11,077 nucleotides of DNA, from positions 1 to 11,077 of the forward strand of contig CAYPNT010000093.1 in NCBI GenBank assembly GCA_964412235.1, given 5' to 3'. A program made the position numbers and the translations under genes. Origin of the DNA: JAYZQT01 sp964412235. GTDB lineage: Bacteria; Pseudomonadota; Alphaproteobacteria; MPNO01; UBA830. The notes under the pieces are model-generated. The model was given only the letters and a program-made list of their open reading frames with translations, searched no databases and was not told the origin of the DNA. Shown piece after piece: positions 6,333 to 11,077 of this stretch (positions are counted from its first letter, which is position 1; each line of letters starts with the position of its first letter).

Positions 6333-7063
6333 TTTTCCACCCTTCCAAACCCCCAATAAAAGAAAACACTCACAAATATTACCGCAAGGATGCTCGCGTA
6401 GGTCCCCGGTGTATCAAAGCGGAAATACATTTCCGAAACAATTCGTCCCAATCCACCAAAATCTATGAGGTATTCGATCGCGACGATATTAACTAATGTG
6501 TACATTACTCCGATACGAATACCGGTAAATATTGTCGGCACCGCCGACGGCAACTGGATTTTCCAAAACATCTCGCGATCAGACACATTAAAGCTATGAC
6601 CAACATTTAATAGTGTACGCGACACACCTAATAGGCCTTGGCGAGTTTGAATAATTATTGGAATAGACCCAGGAATAAACCCCATTACGATTAAGGTTAA
6701 GTGGCTACGCCCAAAAATCACCAAAAATAAGGGGTAAAGTAAAACTGTGGGAGCTGCAAATGCTGCGGCAAGCCACCCTTCGTACGCAATCCCATACTTT
6801 GAATTGCGATAAAGAAAATAACCGAAGGGGATGCCAATTGCGAGCGCAAGCCCAGTCGACGCAGCAGTCATCCCAAGAGTAACAAAAAAGTTGCCAAATA
6901 GATCCATTTCCTCTTGAACCGGAGGAAACGCTATTATTGCATCGGATGGTCGTGGAACAACTAATTCCATAACCAACCCATAATCCACAGCCAACTCGAG
7001 GATCGCCGCTAAAACGACGACCCCGAGAAGACCAAGTATCACCGGAGACCTTATCAACGACAA
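6314..7063 (-). CDS. ABC transporter permease, SsuC/TauC/NitT type (first permease, TTG start)
   Basis: 249 residues, an inner-membrane BPD_transp_1 family permease with about six membrane segments. The first spans roughly residues 8-25. The EAA-like loop lies at about 150-182 (VGHSFNVSDREMFWKIQLP, then GIRIG). The start is TTG at 7063, the only reasonable start before Met32, with AGGGA nine bases upstream. A small predicted stem (7067-7079) covers that ribosome binding site, and with the weak start it may lower permease expression relative to the binding protein made 38 nt upstream. Its last bases overlap the next permease gene. Confidence 0.93.
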   Translation of the reverse strand: MSLIRSPVILGLLGVVVLAAILELAVDYGLVMELVVPRPSDAIIAFPPVQEEMDLFGNFFVTLGMTAASTGLALAIGIPFGYFLYRNSKYGIAYEGWLAAAFAAPTVLLYPLFLVIFGRSHLTLIVMGFIPGSIPIIIQTRQGLLGVSRTLLNVGHSFNVSDREMFWKIQLPSAVPTIFTGIRIGVMYTLVNIVAIEYLIDFGGLGRIVSEMYFRFDTPGTYASILAVIFVSVFFYWGFGRVEKWLRPA

Positions 7064-7066
7064 GTC

Positions 7067-7079
7067 AAAGGTTCCCTTT
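7067..7079 (-). promoter_or_regulatory. Small stem covering the Shine-Dalgarno of the first permease
   Basis: On the minus strand AAAGG-GAA-CCTTT can form a 5-bp stem with a 3-nt loop, and the AGGG of the ribosome binding site lies within it. It sits in the 38-nt gap between the binding protein and the permease, where ABC operons often reduce expression. The stem is short and mostly A-T, so the effect may be small or absent. Confidence 0.25.
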
Positions 7080-7101
7080 TTCGTTTAACAACTTACGCCG
7101 T

Positions 7102-8064
7102 TTAAGGTTTGAAACCGTCCAAATGCACAAGCTCTTTAAGCTGTGCAGCAGTAAGCAACTTCTTGGTACGCTTAAACTTTAGAGCGAGACGGTTGAGTTG
7201 GTCAAGATTTCCTATTGGCTTATAGGTCGCCTCCGCCAAAGGAACGTACTTATCCATTTCCTTATTATTCTCGTACTTCAGCTTCCATCTTTTCGCGTAA
7301 GCGCGCTGTTGTTTTTCGCTCGTATAGGATATGGCCTGACCAATATACATTGCCCTCATAAGGCGCTTCGCAACACCGCGGTTTTTATCGAGCCAATTTG
7401 AATTAGCCGCTACAACTCTAATCGTCGTTCCATTAAGGCCCGCTGCTTGGGCGCCCGAACCAATGACACGAATCTTACCACTATTGATCAATCCAGCATT
7501 CAAAGGATACACCGACCAACCAGAATCGACTTGCCCAGACATCAGCTGAGTGCGTGAACCGGATGGACCGCCTACTGAAACAAGCTTAGCAGACAGGTTA
7601 AGGGCGTCCTTAAGGAACAAAGTAGCTAAATGTGTAGAGGATCCTGGCCGTGAATACACCAAGTCCTTTCCACCATTCAAATCCTTAAAACCTTTAATTT
7701 TGCTATCAGATTTTACATACCAATAGATATCGCCCACACCCCGTTTGGTGCTCCCTAGTATTCGGACTGGCGCGCCTTTTGAATAAGCACTAATAACGGA
7801 AAGCACACCGACACCAAATGCGACGTCCTGGCTGGCTGTAATAATAGTCTGCAACGTGGCTGAACCGCCAGAACCATGAATTATCGATACATCGAGACCA
7901 TTTTTCTTAAAAACACCATTGTCTCTCGCCGCGTAGGCATGCTCCATCTCGAACACCACCTTGGTACTATTTATCAATTTTACCTTATCTACAGCAGAAG
8001 CCGGAGACGCGGCTACTGCGAGACCACTCATAGCAATCGTTAACGCGCTTAATATTCTGGACAT
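7102..8064 (-). CDS. Periplasmic substrate-binding protein, SsuA/THI5 (NMT1-like) type
   Basis: 320 residues from the second of two adjacent ATGs (8067 and 8064). GGGAGG lies five bases before the second but only two before the first, so I chose 8064. A clear Sec signal peptide (basic start MSR, hydrophobic core, PASA) is predicted to be cut before VDKVKL. There is no lipobox. The mature protein has the NMT1/SsuA pattern: an N-terminal strand, then a helix ARDNGVFKKNGLDVSI and a GSGGSATLQ loop, later SRPGSSTH, and VGGPSGSRTQLMSGQVDSG in the second lobe. It would deliver the ligand to the permeases encoded immediately downstream. Family members bind sulfonates, taurine, pyrimidine precursors and aromatic acids. 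The adjacent hydroxy-acid enzymes suggest an organic acid here (inference). Confidence 0.93.
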   Translation of the reverse strand: MSRILSALTIAMSGLAVAASPASAVDKVKLINSTKVVFEMEHAYAARDNGVFKKNGLDVSIIHGSGGSATLQTIITASQDVAFGVGVLSVISAYSKGAPVRILGSTKRGVGDIYWYVKSDSKIKGFKDLNGGKDLVYSRPGSSTHLATLFLKDALNLSAKLVSVGGPSGSRTQLMSGQVDSGWSVYPLNAGLINSGKIRVIGSGAQAAGLNGTTIRVVAANSNWLDKNRGVAKRLMRAMYIGQAISYTSEKQQRAYAKRWKLKYENNKEMDKYVPLAEATYKPIGNLDQLNRLALKFKRTKKLLTAAQLKELVHLDGFKP

Positions 8065-8067
8065 CAT

Positions 8068-8133
8068 TCCCTCCCTTTTTGATTATCCAACACAATGAGC
8101 TCAGTCGTTCAATTAAACCATATCGTACACTTC
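8068..8133. other. Intergenic gap between ABC ATPase and binding protein
   Basis: This is the longest non-coding gap inside the operon (66-69 nt). It contains the strong GGGAGG ribosome binding site of the binding protein. I see no clear terminator, promoter or riboswitch in it. Confidence 0.5.
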
Positions 8134-8940
8134 TTAACTACTAGCTATTTCCGCTTCCGCTTGCACCATCCCGCGGGACGCTTCTTCCCGCAAAAGCGTC
8201 CAAAGCTTCCCGACATAAGTACCAAATTCTGGCGTGGAAATTACCTCCGACGACCGGGGCCGAGGCAGTTCAATAGGGATAATCTCCTTAATAACACCCG
8301 GACGAAACGACATTACGACCACTCGATCAGACAACTGTACAGCCTCAGTAATATTATGAGTAATTAATAGCATTGTCTGATTTAACGCCGCCCAGATCTC
8401 CAACATCTTATCACCCAGTAACATACGTGTTTGCTCGTCCAGCGCGCCAAACGGCTCGTCCAAAAGCATTATTCTCGGTTCATAAGCAAGCGTCCGGGCA
8501 ACTGCCGTTCTTTGTTTCATACCCCCCGATAATTGAGCGGGATAGTGATTTTCAAAGCCCTCTAATCCCACAAGCTTGATGAATTTTCGTGCTGTTTCAT
8601 CCCGATTGGCCTTATCGAGACCCTCTACTTCAAGTGGAAAGGCTACGTTGTCTAACGTGGTTCTCCAAGGGAACGTAGATTCTTCTTGAAACACCACACC
8701 GACATCCTTGTGGGCGCCATCGACCGGCTTACCGTCAATTAGAACTTCGCCCTCATAATCCGCTATCAATCCGCCAATTATGTTGAAAAGTGTGGATTTA
8801 CCGCATCCTGACGGTCCGATTACAGAAACGAACTCTCCCTCAGCTACATTTAGGTCAACGCCGTCAAGGGCGTGTACGGGATTATCGCCATCAACGTTGT
8901 ACGTTTTGGAAACTTTGCTAATTTCAAGAATTTCCACCAT
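8134..8940 (-). CDS. ABC transporter ATP-binding protein, SsuB/TauB/NrtD type
   Basis: 268 residues. All ABC ATPase motifs are intact: Walker A GPSGCGKST (42-50), Q-loop Gln85 (VVFQEE), signature LSGGMKQR (137-144), Walker B IMLLDEP with Asp161/Glu162, D-loop GALD (165-168) and H-loop His195 (LITHNITEA). The frame is open to an ATG at 8982, but the ATG at 8940 is preferred. It has GGGAG five bases upstream, begins with the usual VEILEISKVSKTY, and leaves a 13-nt gap after the ThDP enzyme instead of a 29-nt overlap. It powers the two permeases downstream; the binding-protein gene comes next after a 69-nt gap. The gene order ATPase, binding protein, permease, permease is a complete importer. 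Confidence 0.95.
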   Translation of the reverse strand: MVEILEISKVSKTYNVDGDNPVHALDGVDLNVAEGEFVSVIGPSGCGKSTLFNIIGGLIADYEGEVLIDGKPVDGAHKDVGVVFQEESTFPWRTTLDNVAFPLEVEGLDKANRDETARKFIKLVGLEGFENHYPAQLSGGMKQRTAVARTLAYEPRIMLLDEPFGALDEQTRMLLGDKMLEIWAALNQTMLLITHNITEAVQLSDRVVVMSFRPGVIKEIIPIELPRPRSSEVISTPEFGTYVGKLWTLLREEASRGMVQAEAEIASS

Positions 8941-8953
8941 ACCAGCTCCCCAC

Positions 8954-10768
8954 TTAGCTCGCCGTCCCTGTCGAGGCTTCACCGCTCGCCCGCGTCACCA
9001 TTGGGGAGGAGTAACCGGGTTGGACCCTTACATCAATTAAGTAAGGTTCACCACCAGCAACCACCGAAAGACCTTGTTCGAATGCACTAACCAGTTCTCC
9101 TACCTTTTCTATTGGCCCTGCTCCCTTTACGCCTTGCGCGTTTGCATACCCTGCAAGATCGAGTGCGGGTTCATCGATCCGTTGTCCAATCCAACGGTTT
9201 TCCACGGGTCGATTGCGCTGCGTTGCCATAGCCTCTTGGTGCACTTCATCGTTAAAGTTGGACCTGTTATTGGACACAATAAATAGTACGGGGATACTAT
9301 AATGAGCCGCAGTCCATAGCGCAGAACCACCCTGCATAAAATCACCATCACCCAAAATCGCCACAGGTACACGATCACTATCGATTAGGGCTAATCCCAC
9401 CCCTATTGCACTACCGGGACCGCAACCAAGCCCCCCTCCCCCATCATTTCCCATATAATCTAGTGGGTGTTCAAAATCCCAAGCATCAGATGCCCATCCA
9501 AGGGGAACGCGCGTGAGGGTAAGATCACGATCGCCCCGCGCCTCTTTCAAAGCATACGCTATGTCGCGAGGGGCGATTGCAGCATCAGCCGCTTTTTCTT
9601 CCTGTGCAGGTGCCTCGACCTTAGGCTTAGCAGCCCCACTCCAACGTGAGCGACCATTATATTTTTCGTTCAGGCCCTCTAATAACTGGGCAACAAAAAC
9701 ATCCGGATCCGCGAGAACAGGCACATCAGCAGGGGCCATACCGAAATGATCCGCGCTCCAGCCGTTATGGGCGTATGAATCTAGAGTGCAATTGATGATC
9801 TTCCCGGGAACACCGCCGCGAGGCGCCAGTGGTTTTAACGACCCTGCTAAGTCCACCCAATCCAGAACAACGACGACATCAGCAGCCATCAACTCTTCCT
9901 GCCCTTGCGGACCTACCCAGTTGGATGGAGCCCCAATATGAAGGTCATGGTTAGTAGGGAAGCTAACTCTGTTTTTTAAGTCAGTTATGACGCCGGCACC
10001 GACCAGCTCTGCCAGTTGCAAGCGTCTATCCCAATCATCCATTTTCGCGGACATGCGGCCGAACATAAGCACTACATTATCTGCGCTTGCGATCAACTCA
10101 ACAGTTTCCGCCACGGCGTCTGGAGAGGCTGGGGGTGGATCAGCAAGTTGAAACCTATCCACATCAGGAATAGTGACTTCACCCTCCCTTAACTGTGTTT
10201 CCTGCAAACCTGCATCTAAACACACGTAAACCGGCCCCTTAGGGGCCTGTTGTGCCATTACATTTGCACGGAGCATCGTCTCCACAATAGCTTCGGCAGA
10301 GCGCGGTTCATCATCATATTTAACATAGTTGCGTAACAACGCACCCTGGTCCTTTGCCGTGTGGATCCAATCGATCCAAGGACGCCTCAAAGGTGCGTCG
10401 ACTGGCCCAGTTGCTCCCATAACCATTATAGGAGCTCTGTCACACCAGGCGTTGAAAATACCCATGAGGCCATGCATTAAACCCACGTTGGAATGAAGTA
10501 TTGCCCCCATCATTTCATCGCCAACTTTGGAATACCCATGCGCAATAGACACAGCGTGGTCTTCATGCAAGCACAGAAGCATTTGCGGATCCTCGTTTCC
10601 AAGATAATTTACAAGTGAATCATGAAATCCTCGGTAACTTGCGCCAGGGTTTAAAGAAACGTATTTGACGCCGATTTTTCGCAGCATTTCCGCCGCCACA
10701 TCGCTGACCCATTCCATCTGCTTATTATCACCGGGAACGGGCCGATCGAATTGGCTAATCTTATTCAT
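8954..10768 (-). CDS. Thiamine-diphosphate enzyme, acetolactate synthase/benzoylformate decarboxylase-like
   Basis: 604 residues with the three-domain plan of the family. The N-terminal pyrimidine-binding domain carries the activating glutamate Glu69 (LHEDHAVSIAHGY). A middle domain spans about 215-370, and the pyrophosphate-binding domain about 400-585 has the ThDP motif from GDG (473-475) to NN (500-501). An Ala/Glu/Pro/Lys-rich linker (about 380-400) joins the last two. Known members decarboxylate 2-oxo acids or ligate two of them. The gene directly upstream makes 2-oxo acids, so decarboxylation, as in the mandelate pathway, is a reasonable guess. True acetolactate synthase is less likely in this setting and no small regulatory subunit is present. 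The start is ATG at 10768 with AGGAG nine bases upstream, only 3 nt after the upstream stop, so translation is probably coupled. A specific substrate cannot be read from the sequence. Confidence 0.92.
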   Translation of the reverse strand: MNKISQFDRPVPGDNKQMEWVSDVAAEMLRKIGVKYVSLNPGASYRGFHDSLVNYLGNEDPQMLLCLHEDHAVSIAHGYSKVGDEMMGAILHSNVGLMHGLMGIFNAWCDRAPIMVMGATGPVDAPLRRPWIDWIHTAKDQGALLRNYVKYDDEPRSAEAIVETMLRANVMAQQAPKGPVYVCLDAGLQETQLREGEVTIPDVDRFQLADPPPASPDAVAETVELIASADNVVLMFGRMSAKMDDWDRRLQLAELVGAGVITDLKNRVSFPTNHDLHIGAPSNWVGPQGQEELMAADVVVVLDWVDLAGSLKPLAPRGGVPGKIINCTLDSYAHNGWSADHFGMAPADVPVLADPDVFVAQLLEGLNEKYNGRSRWSGAAKPKVEAPAQEEKAADAAIAPRDIAYALKEARGDRDLTLTRVPLGWASDAWDFEHPLDYMGNDGGGGLGCGPGSAIGVGLALIDSDRVPVAILGDGDFMQGGSALWTAAHYSIPVLFIVSNNRSNFNDEVHQEAMATQRNRPVENRWIGQRIDEPALDLAGYANAQGVKGAGPIEKVGELVSAFEQGLSVVAGGEPYLIDVRVQPGYSSPMVTRASGEASTGTAS

Positions 10769-10771
10769 AGT

Positions 10772-11077
10772 CTAATACTCCTGGAGCGGTAAGTTAAGAA
10801 ATGGAAAAGCACTAAACGCACTGGGAAAAACTACAGGCTGAGCCCGCTCAATGAAATCTTCGCTCAACTTTTCAAGGCTGTCGAGACCCAACAAACCCAT
10901 TACCGTATTCATCTCTGTTTCAAGTAATTCTAGAACCCGAATTACACCCTCTTTTCCAGCTGCGCCGAGACCGAGACCCTGTATTTTTCCGATGGCGACC
11001 GCATCTGCCCCGAGAGCAATAGCCTTTACGATATCTGCTCCCCTGCAGAACCCCCCATCGACGACAATTTCTGCCTT
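10772..11077 (-). CDS. FMN-dependent alpha-hydroxy-acid dehydrogenase/oxidase, C-terminal part
   Basis: I translated the reverse strand from the right edge: 101 codons to TAG at 10774-10772, with the N-terminus outside the window (full members are about 350-400 residues). The C-terminal signature of the glycolate oxidase/lactate monooxygenase/mandelate dehydrogenase family is present: VVDGGFCRGADIVKAIALGA, then AVAIGK, GLGAAGKEGVIRVLELLE and MGLLGLDSLEKL. The FMN-phosphate region normally reads GGxRRG ... IGR. Here the first arginine is Cys and the last Arg is Lys, while the second Arg is kept. The tail ends PFLNLPLQEY. The enzyme should oxidise a 2-hydroxy acid to a 2-oxo acid, which would suit the ThDP enzyme that starts 3 nt later. 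The family is clear; the substrate is not. Confidence 0.88.
   Translation of the reverse strand, partial: KAEIVVDGGFCRGADIVKAIALGADAVAIGKIQGLGLGAAGKEGVIRVLELLETEMNTVMGLLGLDSLEKLSEDFIERAQPVVFPSAFSAFPFLNLPLQEY

Noticed and set aside
8941..8982. Longer start for the ABC ATPase at 8982
   Set aside because: It would overlap the upstream ThDP gene and adds a basic non-family N-terminus, while the ATG at 8940 has a well-placed GGGAG.

Overview
The window looks like accessory, catabolic DNA from a Gram-negative bacterium, most likely a proteobacterium. The reasons are a Sec signal peptide on a periplasmic binding protein, Shine-Dalgarno-led close-packed genes, a few TTG starts, and base composition that looks a little under 50% GC by eye. 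I cannot name the species. I saw no rRNA, tRNA, CRISPR array, transposase or phage gene.

Layout. (1) 1-481, minus: the N-terminal part of an MmgE/PrpD-family protein that runs off the left edge. (2) 482-611: a divergent intergenic region with a good sigma70-like promoter for the rightward gene and a possible leftward one. (3) 612-1415, plus: an alpha/beta hydrolase whose stop codon overlaps the stop of the next, convergent gene. (4) 11077 down to 1412, minus: one long, tightly packed operon. In transcription order it encodes the C-terminal part of an FMN alpha-hydroxy-acid dehydrogenase; a thiamine-diphosphate enzyme of the acetolactate synthase/benzoylformate decarboxylase type; an SsuB/TauB-type ABC ATPase; an SsuA/THI5-type binding protein with signal peptide; two SsuC-type permeases; a Rieske ferredoxin; an unrecognised small protein; two tandem amidohydrolase-2 proteins; and a heme-oxygenase-like diiron oxidase (TenA/PqqC fold). 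Gaps are 3-69 nt, and two gene pairs overlap.

Working model (inference): the ABC transporter imports a small organic acid or aromatic compound. The FMN enzyme oxidises a 2-hydroxy acid to a 2-oxo acid, and the ThDP enzyme decarboxylates or ligates it, as in the mandelate pathway. The 3' half (Rieske protein, small protein, two amidohydrolases, diiron oxidase) looks like a separate oxidative/hydrolytic module. In it the Rieske protein may feed electrons to the diiron oxidase, because no Rieske oxygenase subunit is present here.

The most striking sequence-level signal is the amidohydrolase pair. 1,166 bp are identical base for base between the copies, starting exactly at the ATG. The last 64 bp of the two genes then drop abruptly to about 61% identity (39/64). 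That pattern points to gene conversion between old tandem paralogues, or to an assembly artefact, rather than a simple fresh duplication.
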